This document shows positions 15,598 to 24,682 of a stretch of DNA of 41,337 nucleotides, piece by piece (the first letter of the stretch is position 1; each line of letters starts with the position of its first letter). The DNA is from an uncultured bacterium. GTDB taxonomy: Bacteria > Acidobacteriota > Aminicenantia > Aminicenantales > CALLJL01. Under the pieces are notes generated by a model that was given only the letters and a program-made list of their open reading frames with translations, searched no databases and had not been told where the DNA came from. The stretch covers positions 1 to 41,337 of the forward strand of contig CALLJL010000012.1 of assembly GCA_938092135.1 (NCBI GenBank), in the 5' to 3' direction. A program made the position numbers and the translations under genes.

Positions 15598-18069
15598 ATG
15601 GACCATAATACAAAGAAAAGGTCGAATGAAACTATAACGAGGCTTTTTGTTTTTCTGGTCTTTTCCTTGATGCTTTTAGGGTTGAAGTCAGACTCTTTTA
15701 TCTTTGCCCAAGGTTCTGCTCAGGAGACCAAAGATTTAGGCTATGCTTTAACCCCTGTTCCCTTCACCGATGTTCAGATTTTTGATCAGTTTTGGTCCCG
15801 ACGCTTGGAGACAAATCGAAAAATCACCGTTCCTCATAATCTTAGGCAATGTGAGATAACCGGCCGCATCGAAAATTTTGAAATTGCGGGTAGAATGAAA
15901 CAAGGCAAATTCAGAACTCAATATCCCTTTGACGATTCCGATGTTTTTAAAGCTCTAGAGGCTGTGGGTTATGTCCTTATGCGTTATCGCGATCCTGAGC
16001 TTGAGAAGAAGGCTGATGAAATTATTGCCAAAATTGCAGCCGCTCAAGAGCCTGATGGTTATCTTTATACGGCTCGAACAATTGACCCCTTAAACCCTCC
16101 GGTGCGCTGGGTTGGTCCAGAAAGGTGGTCAAATCTCTCCATGAGCCATGAGCTCTACAATGTGGGTCATCTTTATGAAGCAGCTGTAGCCTATTATCTG
16201 GCGACGGGTAAGAAGAATCTTCTCGACGTAGCCCTGAAAAATGCGGAGCTTTTGCTTTCGGTTTTTGGGCCGGGAAAGAATCGCTCGGTACCAGGACATC
16301 AGGAGGTCGAAATTGGGCTGGTCAAGCTTTATCTTCTCACGAAGGATAAAAGATATTTAGATCTGGCCAAATTCTTTTTGGATGAAAGAGGCCGGGCTGA
16401 TGGGCATAAACTCTATGGTACCTATAGCCAAGATCACAAGCCAGTGATCGAGCAAACCGAGGCCGTCGGTCATGCTGTCAGAGCCCAGTATATGTATATA
16501 GCCATGGCTGACGTGGCCGCATATACTGGCGAAAGAGCCTATCTCCAAGCTTTAGATGCTATCTGGAAGGATGTTATCGGCGGCAAGGTTTATGTAACTG
16601 GAGGCATTGGGGCCGCCGGTGGGATTGAGGGCTTTGGTCGTCCCTATGAGTTGCCCAATGCCACGGCCTATTGCGAAACCTGTGCTTCCATTGCCCACAT
16701 CCTCTGGAATTACCGTCTTTTCCTGCATTATGGAGATTCTCGTTACCTTGATGCCTTGGAGCGAACTCTCTACAATGCCTTCCTTTCGGGAATTGGTTTA
16801 AGTGGCGACCTTTTCTTTTATCCCAATCCCCTTGAGTCTTTCGGCCAGCATCAAAGAAGTCCTTGGTTTGGCTGTGCCTGCTGCCCGCCTAATGTCGCCC
16901 GCCTCATGCCCCAAATCCCTGGAATTATATACTCCATAGGTAAAGACAATAGCCTTTTTATTAACCTTTTTGCGGCCAGTAGCACTAATGTTACTCTCGG
17001 GGATACTAAGGTAACTATAAGACAGGAAACCGGTTATCCCTGGGAGGGGAGCGTCAAAATTCTTGTCCTTCCAGCAAAAGAAACAACTTTTAGTCTAAAA
17101 GTTAGGGTTCCTGGTTGGGCTCAAGGTAGACCTGTTCCGAGCGATCTTTATGTTTATTTGAAGCCTGAGAAAGCCCAAATCAGCTTTAAATTAAATGGTC
17201 GGAAGATCAATCCCAAAATGGATAAGGGCTACGCTGTTTTTAATCGCCGCTGGCGAATTGGGGATACTGTGGAAATTGAGTTCCCTATGCCTGTAAGAAG
17301 AGTCCTTAGCCATCCGGCCGTTAAAACCAATGAGGGCAGGGTGGCTATAGAAAGAGGGCCTATAGTTTATTGTGCTGAATGGCCTGATAATAACGGCGCA
17401 GTGAGCAATTTGATTATTGAGGATCAAGCACCCTTAACCGTCGAGTGGCGTCCTGACCTTCTTGGTGGTCTCATGGTGGTTAAAGGTGAGGCGATAGCCC
17501 TTAAGGAAGGCGAAAAGGAAGGCGAGATAATCAGAGAGAAGCAGCCCTTTGTGGCCATTCCCTATTACGCCTGGGCTCACCGAGGCAATGGAGAAATGGC
17601 TGTGTGGCTCGCCCGAAACGAGAAGAGGGCTCGGCCCTACCCAAAACCCACCGTGGCTTCAACAAGCAAAGTGACCGCTTCCGGCAATCGGCCAGCGCGG
17701 GGGGTTAATGACCAGTGGGAACCTGAATCCTCCAACGATCGAAGTCGCCCTTATCTTCACTGGTGGCCTCGCAAAGGGACGCTTGAATGGGTTCAGTATG
17801 ATTTTGAAAAACCAGCCACTGTTTCCGTAGTGGAGGTTTACTGGTTTGATGATACGGGCGAAGGGGAGTGCCGAATTCCTAAAAGCTGGCGGGTTCTTTA
17901 CAGGGAAGGCGATCAATGGAAGCCCGTTGAGAACCTTACGCCCTATTCTGTGGCCAAGGATACCTATTGCCGCGTTGAGTTCAAACCAATCACTACCACT
18001 GGCCTTCGCCTCGAAATCCTGGCGCAGAAAGATTTTTCGGCCGGTGTTCTGGAGTGGAAAGTTCGTTAA
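15598..18069 (+). CDS. GH127 family beta-L-arabinofuranosidase (DUF1680), exported
   Basis: An 823-residue enzyme with an N-terminal signal sequence (hydrophobic FVFLVFSLMLLGL, cleavage likely after FAQG). The alpha/alpha-barrel carries family landmarks: VGYVLMRYRDPELEKKADEI, EPDGYLYTARTID, MSHELYNVGHLYEAAVAYY. The zinc-thiolate active site of GH127 is visible: E360-x-C362 in AYCETCAS and the CC pair 428-429 in WFGCACCPPN, where the first Cys matches the nucleophile of the characterised enzyme HypBA1. HypBA1 removes beta-L-arabinofuranose from non-reducing ends. A C-terminal discoidin-like beta-sandwich from about residue 690 (LEWVQYDFEKPATVSVVEVYW) probably binds carbohydrate. Ribosome site GGGAGG precedes the ATG. 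The stop is one base from the stop of the convergent transporter gene. Confidence 0.9.
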   Translation: MDHNTKKRSNETITRLFVFLVFSLMLLGLKSDSFIFAQGSAQETKDLGYALTPVPFTDVQIFDQFWSRRLETNRKITVPHNLRQCEITGRIENFEIAGRMKQGKFRTQYPFDDSDVFKALEAVGYVLMRYRDPELEKKADEIIAKIAAAQEPDGYLYTARTIDPLNPPVRWVGPERWSNLSMSHELYNVGHLYEAAVAYYLATGKKNLLDVALKNAELLLSVFGPGKNRSVPGHQEVEIGLVKLYLLTKDKRYLDLAKFFLDERGRADGHKLYGTYSQDHKPVIEQTEAVGHAVRAQYMYIAMADVAAYTGERAYLQALDAIWKDVIGGKVYVTGGIGAAGGIEGFGRPYELPNATAYCETCASIAHILWNYRLFLHYGDSRYLDALERTLYNAFLSGIGLSGDLFFYPNPLESFGQHQRSPWFGCACCPPNVARLMPQIPGIIYSIGKDNSLFINLFAASSTNVTLGDTKVTIRQETGYPWEGSVKILVLPAKETTFSLKVRVPGWAQGRPVPSDLYVYLKPEKAQISFKLNGRKINPKMDKGYAVFNRRWRIGDTVEIEFPMPVRRVLSHPAVKTNEGRVAIERGPIVYCAEWPDNNGAVSNLIIEDQAPLTVEWRPDLLGGLMVVKGEAIALKEGEKEGEIIREKQPFVAIPYYAWAHRGNGEMAVWLARNEKRARPYPKPTVASTSKVTASGNRPARGVNDQWEPESSNDRSRPYLHWWPRKGTLEWVQYDFEKPATVSVVEVYWFDDTGEGECRIPKSWRVLYREGDQWKPVENLTPYSVAKDTYCRVEFKPITTTGLRLEILAQKDFSAGVLEWKVR

Positions 18070-18070
18070 A

Positions 18071-19885
18071 TTAAGACTGAGAGGTTGCCTGTTCCAGTTT
18101 CCTCATTATGGAGAAAATGAAAGCTGCCGAAAGGAGACAGCAAGCAACAAAAATTCCCCAGACGATCCAGAGCTCGGTTCGATCCCAAAGGTAGCCACCA
18201 ATAAAAAGGAGCTTGTTGCCCACAGCTGTGGCCAGGAGCCAGCCTCCCTGCATTAACCCTTGGAATCTTTCTGGAGCAACCTTGGAGACAAAGGAAAGGC
18301 CCATGGGGCTGAGGAAGAGTTCAGCAATAGTAATGATGAGATAGCTAGTAATCAGCCAGTAAGGAGAAACCCTGGTCCAGTCCGTCAAGCCCTGGAGAGC
18401 AATGGTTTTAGGTGAAACAAGATTAATGGAACCGAAGAGCATGATGGCGAAGCCGACAGCGGCCAGAATCATGCCAATGCCAATTTTTCGTGGGGTTGAA
18501 GGCTCTCGGCCTTTATTTCTCAGCCAGGTAAAAATGCTCATCACCGGAAAGGTAAGAACGACAATGAAAAGAGGATTGAAAGACTGGAAAATTTCAGGAG
18601 CAATGGGGTTAAGTTCCTGGTAGCCGCGAACAAAATAAAAGGTGAGAGCGCCAGCTCCGGCAAAAACTGCCAGACTGACAATCTTTTCAGTGGCCTTCTT
18701 TCGGGTGAAGAACAGAATAAGACCGGCCAAAGAAGCGATAAAAGCCAGTATGGATTTGAGATTAAAAAAGATGTTGGTGAAAGGACCTACTTCCTTAACA
18801 GTGTAATCCCGGGCAAAGAAGGTCTGGGTAAGGCCGTTTTGGTGGAAGGACATCCAGAAGAAAATGACGACCGCAAAAACTAGAATTAAGGCGACAACGC
18901 GGGGTTTTTCTTCTCTGGTCGAAACACTGACAATTATGGCCACAAAACCCACAAAAAGCCCCAGGGCCAGTCCAAGGGCGAAATCATTCATGAGATAGCG
19001 GAAAAGAAAAGCTGTGGCCAGAAGAAGGATAAAAGCCATAATAATAGCGCCCAAATTTTTTAGGGAAACGGCCGCTGGCCTGGAGGTCGTCTCAGCTTTC
19101 TTTCGGGTTTTGCTTGGAAGATAGCGGTTGAAAAGGACAAAAACCAGAAGCGAAACAATCATCGAGGCGCCAGCAATTCCGAAGGCATAATTGTATCCGC
19201 GGGAAAAAGCCTCAAGATAATCGCGGGCAAAAAGGGATAACTGATCAACCCCTGAGATGATTTTTCCTGAGACCTTGCTGGCCAGGTTTTCGAAATGGCT
19301 GAGGGCTTGTGGTTCAGTGAGTTTTCCTCGAAGAAAGGCGTGGCAGAGAGCCGGTAGACTCCCGTCATGCAGGAATCCCTGAGATTTAAGAAACCAGTTT
19401 CTCATAGCCGTAGCCGCATAGGGAGCAAAGAAGGCGCCAATGTTGATGCCCATATAAAAAATCATATAGGCCGCATCTCTTACTTTGGCATATTGAGGGT
19501 TGTCATACATTTGACCGACGACGGCCTGCAGATTTCCCTTAAAAAGACCATTACCAAAAGCGATGGTGAACAAACCGGCCAGCGTTATGGCGAGGGGCAT
19601 TCCGGGAATGGCCATGAGAATATAGCCAGCCAACATGACGATAATCCCGGCTCCAATGACCAGCTTATATTTTCCGGTCCAGTCAGCGAGAAAACCGCCA
19701 AAAAGAGCTAAAGCATAAATGGCAAAATAAAACCAGCTGTAATAATTGCTGGCGCTTTCAGCCGAAAGGCCATATCTTGCTTGAAGGAAAAGAACAAGGA
19801 TGGCCATCATGGTATAAAAGCCAAAGCGCTCACCCATATTGGAAAAGAAAGCAACGATTAACCCCTTGGGATGTCCCTTGAACAT
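18071..19885 (-). CDS. POT/PTR-family proton-coupled transporter (oligopeptide-type MFS)
   Basis: A 604-residue polytopic membrane protein, longer than the roughly 500 residues usual in bacteria. POT marks: FSNMGERFGFYTMMAILVLF in TM1 (the E-x-x-E-R-F-x-Y-Y motif, with Asn at the first Glu position), FGGFLADWTGKYKLVIGAG at the TM2-3 loop, FGNGLFKGNLQAVVGQMYD (TM4), and RDAAYMIFYMGINIGAFFAP (TM5, the PTR2 signature). A hydrophilic stretch of about 80 residues after TM5 and a second inserted block of hydrophobic segments explain the extra length. Known members symport di- and tripeptides with protons; substrate here is unproven. It ends one base from GH127 in tail-to-tail orientation, so no terminator space exists between them. 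Confidence 0.88.
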   Translation of the reverse strand: MFKGHPKGLIVAFFSNMGERFGFYTMMAILVLFLQARYGLSAESASNYYSWFYFAIYALALFGGFLADWTGKYKLVIGAGIIVMLAGYILMAIPGMPLAITLAGLFTIAFGNGLFKGNLQAVVGQMYDNPQYAKVRDAAYMIFYMGINIGAFFAPYAATAMRNWFLKSQGFLHDGSLPALCHAFLRGKLTEPQALSHFENLASKVSGKIISGVDQLSLFARDYLEAFSRGYNYAFGIAGASMIVSLLVFVLFNRYLPSKTRKKAETTSRPAAVSLKNLGAIIMAFILLLATAFLFRYLMNDFALGLALGLFVGFVAIIVSVSTREEKPRVVALILVFAVVIFFWMSFHQNGLTQTFFARDYTVKEVGPFTNIFFNLKSILAFIASLAGLILFFTRKKATEKIVSLAVFAGAGALTFYFVRGYQELNPIAPEIFQSFNPLFIVVLTFPVMSIFTWLRNKGREPSTPRKIGIGMILAAVGFAIMLFGSINLVSPKTIALQGLTDWTRVSPYWLITSYLIITIAELFLSPMGLSFVSKVAPERFQGLMQGGWLLATAVGNKLLFIGGYLWDRTELWIVWGIFVACCLLSAAFIFSIMRKLEQATSQS

Positions 19886-20315
19886 AACTCTTTCTCCTGA
19901 TTAAAGATTTAAGCGGAATGAATAATATCAGAATTAATTAAGATAATTAAGTATTTTTTTCAGTGACCACATCAGCTTAAAAATATTTCTATAAATTGTG
20001 TCAAAATTTTTTTCATTTAAACCGTTCCTTTCGCAAGCTTCAAGCTTCCACCTTTTATGTTAAATATAATCTTTATTTCATGGACATTGTCTACATCTTA
20101 AGGCTTCAGTCTAATTTAATTGATTTATTATTTTCATCTTTGGTTTATTTCTTGTTTTCATCTGATGCAGGTATGCGCCATTTTAAAGACAAGGATATCG
20201 CTAAATTCTGATCATAAGCTTTTTTCCGCAGGGTTTTAATTAAAATTTTGGCTCAAAGATTTTTCCTAATTATCTCTGTTTATGATATAAAAATAAAAAA
20301 TAATGGGAGGGAAAG
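19886..20315. other. Divergent intergenic region between the POT and GH116 genes
   Basis: 430 bases, A+T rich, holding the 5' regions of both divergent genes. A 71-codon frame at 19996-20211 lacks a ribosome site and protein-like composition. TATGATATAAAA at about 20281-20292 could be the -10 element for GH116. No RNA gene is seen. Confidence 0.5.
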
Positions 20316-23219
20316 GTGATTGGAGAAGGGAAAGATATAGGGGCAAAAATAAAAGAAATTTTTACTTTTAAGAATTTTCGAATATTTAAAATTTCTCCGG
20401 TGAAAATAATTTTTCTCCTTATCCTGACCATGTTTCTCCTAGGAGGAATGGAGGCGGAAAAGACCTTGCCGCAAATCATGGGCAAAAACGAATCTACTAA
20501 TCCATTAAGTCGCTTCAGTTTATTTAGTTCTTTCAAGGATAAAATTTTTAAAAAAAATAAACAGAATAATGAAGACAAAGACAAAATTAAATTTATACGA
20601 AGAGATCAAGCGAAGGATTTGCCTTATTCGCTAAGTGAGCTTATGAGCTTGGGTAAAGTAAGGACTTTTGAGGGCGAGGCGTTGCGGGAAATAGCCTTCC
20701 CTCTTGGAGGAATCGGCACTGGGACAATTTCTCTTGGTGGTCGGGGAAATCTTCGGGACTGGGAGATTTTTAATCGTCCGGGAAAAGGAATTAATCTTCC
20801 CTTTACTTTTTTTGCTCTTTATTACCAAAGCCAGGGCGAAAAACCCCTGGCTCGAGTCCTGGAAGGGCCACTTCTTCCGCCCTTCAGCAGCGGCCATGGT
20901 TTACCCAGAGAGATGGTTCCGGGTCTTCCCAGAATGGGCCAAGCTATTTTTCGAGGCGAATATCCCTTGGCTCAAGTGCAGTTGCGGGACCAGAAAATTC
21001 CTCTCCAGATATTTCTTGAAGCTTTCAATCCCTTTATTCCTGGCGAGCCTGAACAATCAGGAATACCGGCTATTTTAATAAGATTTCGGGTAAAGAATCT
21101 GGGCCCTGAAGAGGTTCGAATTACTGTTGTGGGTTCTTTTCTAAACCCCCTTGGCTTTGACGGAGAAGGCGAGCTCAATTCCATCAGAAATGAAAAATTT
21201 GGAGAGAATGTCAATGAGATTCGGTTTGGGGAAAATCTGACCGGTCTTTTTATGACCTCCCGAAGGATAAAACCAGACTCTCCTGCCTTCGGCAATATCA
21301 CTGTGGCCACTCCCTGGAAAAAGATTACTTATTTGTCCCATTGGGTCAGGGGTGAATGGTGGGATGATCTTCAAATTTTCTGGGATGATCTGGCCGATGA
21401 TGGTCGCCTCCAGGATTTAAAGGAAATCAGCCCTTCACCCGAAGGTCGCACTGATATTGGCTCCTTAGGCCTCATGGATGAACTTCAGCCTGGGGAAGAA
21501 GCTGTCCTCCCCTTTATTATTTCCTGGTATTTTCCGATTTTTTTAAATTATTTTGATGTCGTTCGGGAGCAGAGGGGGAAAATTTTCCGTAATCATTATG
21601 CTGAAAGATTTTCTGATTCCTGGCAGGTGGCTGAATATTTTGTCCGCCATTTGCCGGAGTTGGAGAAGAAGAGCGAGCTTTTCCGCCAGATCTTCTTTTC
21701 CTCCTCTTTGCCTCCCTATGTTCTGGAGGCTATCTCCAGCCAGATGGCCACAATTCGAACTGCAACCTGTTTCTGGCTTGAAGGTGGCCATTTCTTTGCT
21801 TTTGAAGGGTGCTCTGATCGTCGGGGCTGCTGCCCGCTCAATTGCACTCATGTTTGGAATTATGCTCAGGCTCTGGCCTTTCTTTTTCCGGGTTTGGAAA
21901 GATCGATGAGAGAAACCGATTTTCTCCATAATACTAAGGACAATGGGGAAATGGTTTTCCGGACTTCCCTCCCCTTAGGAAGCGGTGTTTACTGGAATTT
22001 TAAGCCTGCGGCCGATGGTCAGCTTGGCCGCATCATTTCCCTTTATCGTGATTGGCAGCTTTCGGGCGATTTTGAATTTCTTAGGAAGCTCTGGCCCAAG
22101 GCGAAAAAGGCGCTTGAATATGCCTGGATCGCCTGGGACAAAGATAGGGATGGCCTTCTTGAGAGCGAACAACATAATACCTATGATATCGAATTTTATG
22201 GACCTAACAGCATGTTAAGCTCCTTTTATTTAGGCGCCCTTCTGGCCGGTTCCAAAATGGCTGAAGCCATGGGTGAAAAGAGCCAGGCGAAAGAATATCA
22301 AGAGCTTTTGTTTAAGGGGCAAACCAGGTTTAATGAGCTTCTGTGGAATGGCGAATATTATATCCAGAAATATGAAGAGGTGATGACAAGAAAGTATCAA
22401 TATGGCGAGGGATGCTTATCCGATCAACTTCTTGGTCAGTGGCTGGCTATGGTCGCAGGTCTGGGTCGCTTTCTTCCTCAGGAAAGAATCAAGCAGGCCT
22501 TGAATTCCATTTTCAAGTACAATTTTCTCGCTGATTTCAGCGAGCAAGCCAATTGCCAGCGAACCTATGCCCTGCAGGATGAACGAGGGCTTCTTCTTTG
22601 CTCCTGGCCCCGGGGAGGACGGCCGTCCCTTCCCTTTGTTTATTCCGATGAAGTCTGGACTGGCATTGAATATCAGGTGGCCTCCCATCTTCTTTTTGAA
22701 GGAATGGTTGAAGAAGGATTGACCATCGTTAAAGCTTTAAGGGATAGATACGATGGCCGGCGGCGTAATCCCTGGAACGAAGTTGAGTGCGGTCACCATT
22801 ATGCCCGAGCCATGAGCTCCTGGGCCTTGCTCTTAGCTTTAACTGGATTCAGCTATTCTGGCGTGGACCAAAAGCTTAGCTTTGCGCCGCTTGTCCATCA
22901 GAATGATTTTCGCACCTTTTGGAGCGTTGGCACAGCCTGGGGGAATTATTTCCAGAAAATTATCAATGGGAAGCTCTTCAACGTCGAGCTTTCTTTAATT
23001 CATGGAAGTTTGAGCCTGAAGGAGGTTTCTCTGGAGCTCCCCCCGGATTGGTCGAAAAAGGTCACAGGGCTAAAAGCAAAAATAAAAATTGAGGAAACCG
23101 GAACAATTAAAGAGAAGAGAGTAACTTGGCAGATGAAGGCGAGAAAAGTGACTGTCAGGTTTCTTCAGCCTCTTCTTATCAAAGCAGGAGAAACTCTATT
23201 CGTTGACATAAATATTTAA
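20316..23219 (+). CDS. GH116-family glycosidase (GBA2-like, DUF608)
   Basis: A 967-residue protein with GTG start, supported by GGGAGG 5 bases upstream; no suitable ATG is near. A hydrophobic segment (IIFLLILTMFLLGG, about residues 32-45) is a signal or anchor. The N-terminal beta-sandwich opens with AFPLGGIGTGTISLGGRGNL, typical of the family. The alpha/alpha-barrel has CTHVWNYAQALAFLFP, NTYDIEFYGPNSMLSSFYLG (D624 aligns with the acid/base Asp of GBA2-type enzymes), EGCLSDQLLGQWLA and the hallmark NPWNEVECGHHYARAMSSW (E822 and R831 in the glucose-binding positions). E497 in AFEGC is the best nucleophile candidate, but it is followed by an unusual Cys-rich insert (GCCPLNC). Known activities include beta-glucosidase, beta-xylosidase and glucosylceramidase. 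Confidence 0.87.
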   Translation: MIGEGKDIGAKIKEIFTFKNFRIFKISPVKIIFLLILTMFLLGGMEAEKTLPQIMGKNESTNPLSRFSLFSSFKDKIFKKNKQNNEDKDKIKFIRRDQAKDLPYSLSELMSLGKVRTFEGEALREIAFPLGGIGTGTISLGGRGNLRDWEIFNRPGKGINLPFTFFALYYQSQGEKPLARVLEGPLLPPFSSGHGLPREMVPGLPRMGQAIFRGEYPLAQVQLRDQKIPLQIFLEAFNPFIPGEPEQSGIPAILIRFRVKNLGPEEVRITVVGSFLNPLGFDGEGELNSIRNEKFGENVNEIRFGENLTGLFMTSRRIKPDSPAFGNITVATPWKKITYLSHWVRGEWWDDLQIFWDDLADDGRLQDLKEISPSPEGRTDIGSLGLMDELQPGEEAVLPFIISWYFPIFLNYFDVVREQRGKIFRNHYAERFSDSWQVAEYFVRHLPELEKKSELFRQIFFSSSLPPYVLEAISSQMATIRTATCFWLEGGHFFAFEGCSDRRGCCPLNCTHVWNYAQALAFLFPGLERSMRETDFLHNTKDNGEMVFRTSLPLGSGVYWNFKPAADGQLGRIISLYRDWQLSGDFEFLRKLWPKAKKALEYAWIAWDKDRDGLLESEQHNTYDIEFYGPNSMLSSFYLGALLAGSKMAEAMGEKSQAKEYQELLFKGQTRFNELLWNGEYYIQKYEEVMTRKYQYGEGCLSDQLLGQWLAMVAGLGRFLPQERIKQALNSIFKYNFLADFSEQANCQRTYALQDERGLLLCSWPRGGRPSLPFVYSDEVWTGIEYQVASHLLFEGMVEEGLTIVKALRDRYDGRRRNPWNEVECGHHYARAMSSWALLLALTGFSYSGVDQKLSFAPLVHQNDFRTFWSVGTAWGNYFQKIINGKLFNVELSLIHGSLSLKEVSLELPPDWSKKVTGLKAKIKIEETGTIKEKRVTWQMKARKVTVRFLQPLLIKAGETLFVDINI

Positions 23220-23250
23220 TTACCCATTGACGTAAGTATTTAATCACACC
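23203..23250. repeat. 24-bp imperfect tandem duplication spanning the GH116 stop codon
   Basis: TTGACATAAATATTTAAT at 23203 is repeated as TTGACGTAAGTATTTAAT at 23227, with similar following bases (TACCCA / CACACC). The first copy includes the last codons and the TAA of GH116, and the second lies just outside the gene. Confidence 0.75.
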
Positions 23251-23549
23251 TTGATCTATCCAGCCAGGCTAAGAGGATAGCTATCTTTAAAATTAATATT
23301 AGGAAGATTAGCTTTTACACTAATTGCGAAAATTATTAATAAAGAAAGTAAATACATAAGCTGTCATTAATTTCAGTAACTGTTACTAATTTCAGCTTTT
23401 TCGGAAATAGACTCAGTAAAGAAGCAAATGCGCCTTTTTTTGCTAATAAATAAGAGGAAACCGATTTTAGGTAAACACATAACGCGGGAACAATAAATTA
23501 ACAATAAATTTATAGAACCAATCAATTTATATAGGTGAATATATATGTT

Positions 23550-23577
23550 GGAACCGATTAATGGGAACCGATTAATG
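23550..23577. repeat. Tandem GGAACCGATTAATG repeat
   Basis: Two perfect 14-bp copies (23550-23563, 23564-23577), followed by degenerate relatives GGAACCAATTACTGG (23584) and GGGGAACGATTTTG (about 23613) and preceded by AGAACCAAT (about 23514). All share a GGWACC-RATT core with the GGTACC elements nearby. Confidence 0.7.
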
Positions 23578-23688
23578 TGAGGTGGAACCAATTACTGGAT
23601 GATTTAATGGGGGGGAACGATTTTGTGGTAATGGTTATGAGGATGTCATTGATTACGAGACGGGCTGATTTTATGGCAAATTTTTTAA

Positions 23689-23741
23689 GGAAATAAATAA
23701 GGCGGTACAAATTTAATAAGGTAAATAGATAAGGCGGTACC
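23689..23741 (+). repeat. Two copies of a 22-bp GGTACC-ended repeat (locus A)
   Basis: Copies at 23689-23710 and 23720-23741, 31 bases apart. The unit is GGTRAATAG, seven variable bases, then GGTACC; the first copy is degenerate (it ends GGTACAA). The second copy matches an element at 36816-36837 (opposite strand) at 19 of 22 positions. Confidence 0.7.
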
Positions 23742-23749
23742 AATTTTAG

Positions 23750-24682
23750 TTATTTTTTGATTTTTTCGAGCTGGGCTTTAGCTGTCTGAATGGCCTTTTT
23801 AATTTCTTCGTTTTCAGGTTGAAAAACCAAAATCTTTTCCCAGATGGCTATGGCTTCTTTGAGGTTTCCTTTTCTGTATTCAATCAATCCGAGAGTTGTT
23901 AGCTGCTGGCCACAATTTTTTATGGATTTGTCTATTTCCTCCAAGGTTAAAGGAAAAGGGGATAAATAAGTCTTGTGTTTGGTCAGACTTGATTTAAGTA
24001 GAGAATACAATTTGCCAGCGTTAGCCCAATCTTTCGAATCAAGCGCCCTTTGAGCTGAAGACGCGATTTCTTTAAGTATCTGATCAAGGTAAATTTTAAA
24101 AATTTCTTCTTCTGGGTATTCGCGAAGTCCGCTAATTATAAGATTAATCGCCTGTTCGTTCTGACCAGCTTGGAAAGCCTTCTCGGCCTCGCTCCTTTGG
24201 AGTTTGACCCGACATCCTCTAATTTCTTTCGGCAGATCTGCGAGCCGAAAGGATAGTCTCTCTTCTTCCTGGCCGAGATTTTGGCCATATTTAACAAGCA
24301 ACTCGTAGTAAAAAAGGGCAGAGGAATATTTTTCCTTCTTTTTCAGAGCATCAGCTTCTCTCTTGACGATGTCAAGGGCGGCCAAAAAATCAGATTTGAT
24401 TTTGCCTTGATCTGGATTTTTTTTAAGAAAGGCGTAATAAATTTCAAGAGCCGCTGAATAAGCTCCTGAGGCCAGAGCTTCTTCAGCTTCGGGTAGGCCA
24501 GAAAGAGGAGCTTCTGATTTCTGGGGTTGTGAAGCGACGACTGATTTTTCCTGACTTTCGGCTTTTTCTATCTTATTTTTATTAGTCGCCGGTCTTTTAA
24601 GAAGCGAGCAACTTGAAACCATGAGAAGAGAAAGACAAGTAATCGACAATAAGGCTCGCATCGAACTAGTTGTTGTTTTCAT
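23750..24682 (-). CDS. TPR-like outer or inner membrane lipoprotein
   Basis: A 310-residue product from the ATG at 24682, whose ATGA overlaps the TGA of the upstream HD-GYP gene by four bases, the usual coupled arrangement; a TTG 12 bases further up is possible. The signal peptide ends in a lipobox-like VSSC, predicting a lipid-anchored protein. Several helical tetratricopeptide-like units are visible: EAEEALASGAYSAALEIYYA, EADALKKKEKYSSALFYYEL, AEKAFQAGQNEQAINLIISG and LIEYRKGNLKEAIAIWEKIL. TPR lipoproteins scaffold protein complexes, so it probably works with the co-transcribed HD-GYP sensor. Confidence 0.82.
   Translation of the reverse strand: MKTTTSSMRALLSITCLSLLMVSSCSLLKRPATNKNKIEKAESQEKSVVASQPQKSEAPLSGLPEAEEALASGAYSAALEIYYAFLKKNPDQGKIKSDFLAALDIVKREADALKKKEKYSSALFYYELLVKYGQNLGQEEERLSFRLADLPKEIRGCRVKLQRSEAEKAFQAGQNEQAINLIISGLREYPEEEIFKIYLDQILKEIASSAQRALDSKDWANAGKLYSLLKSSLTKHKTYLSPFPLTLEEIDKSIKNCGQQLTTLGLIEYRKGNLKEAIAIWEKILVFQPENEEIKKAIQTAKAQLEKIKK

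Larger units (their letters stand above)
23220..23749. other. Repeat-rich intergenic region between convergent genes
   Basis: 530 bases between the ends of GH116 and the TPR lipoprotein gene. It has no protein-like frame on either strand; short minus-strand frames are by-products of the repeats. It contains GATAGCTATC at 23275-23284, a 14-bp tandem duplication and two copies of the 22-bp GGTACC-ended repeat, listed separately. Confidence 0.6.

Noticed and set aside
19996..20211. 71-codon frame in the POT/GH116 spacer
   Set aside because: No ribosome site, Phe/Leu-rich composition typical of A+T-rich non-coding DNA.
23550..23741. CRISPR array
   Set aside because: Repeat units are short (14-22 bp), diverged and irregularly spaced, with no uniform spacers; does not fit an array even though cas genes are in the window.
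23373..23743. Two minus-strand frames of 61-72 codons in the GH116/TPR spacer
   Set aside because: Their similar MVPP starts come from the GGTACC/GGAACC repeats; no ribosome sites and no protein-like composition.
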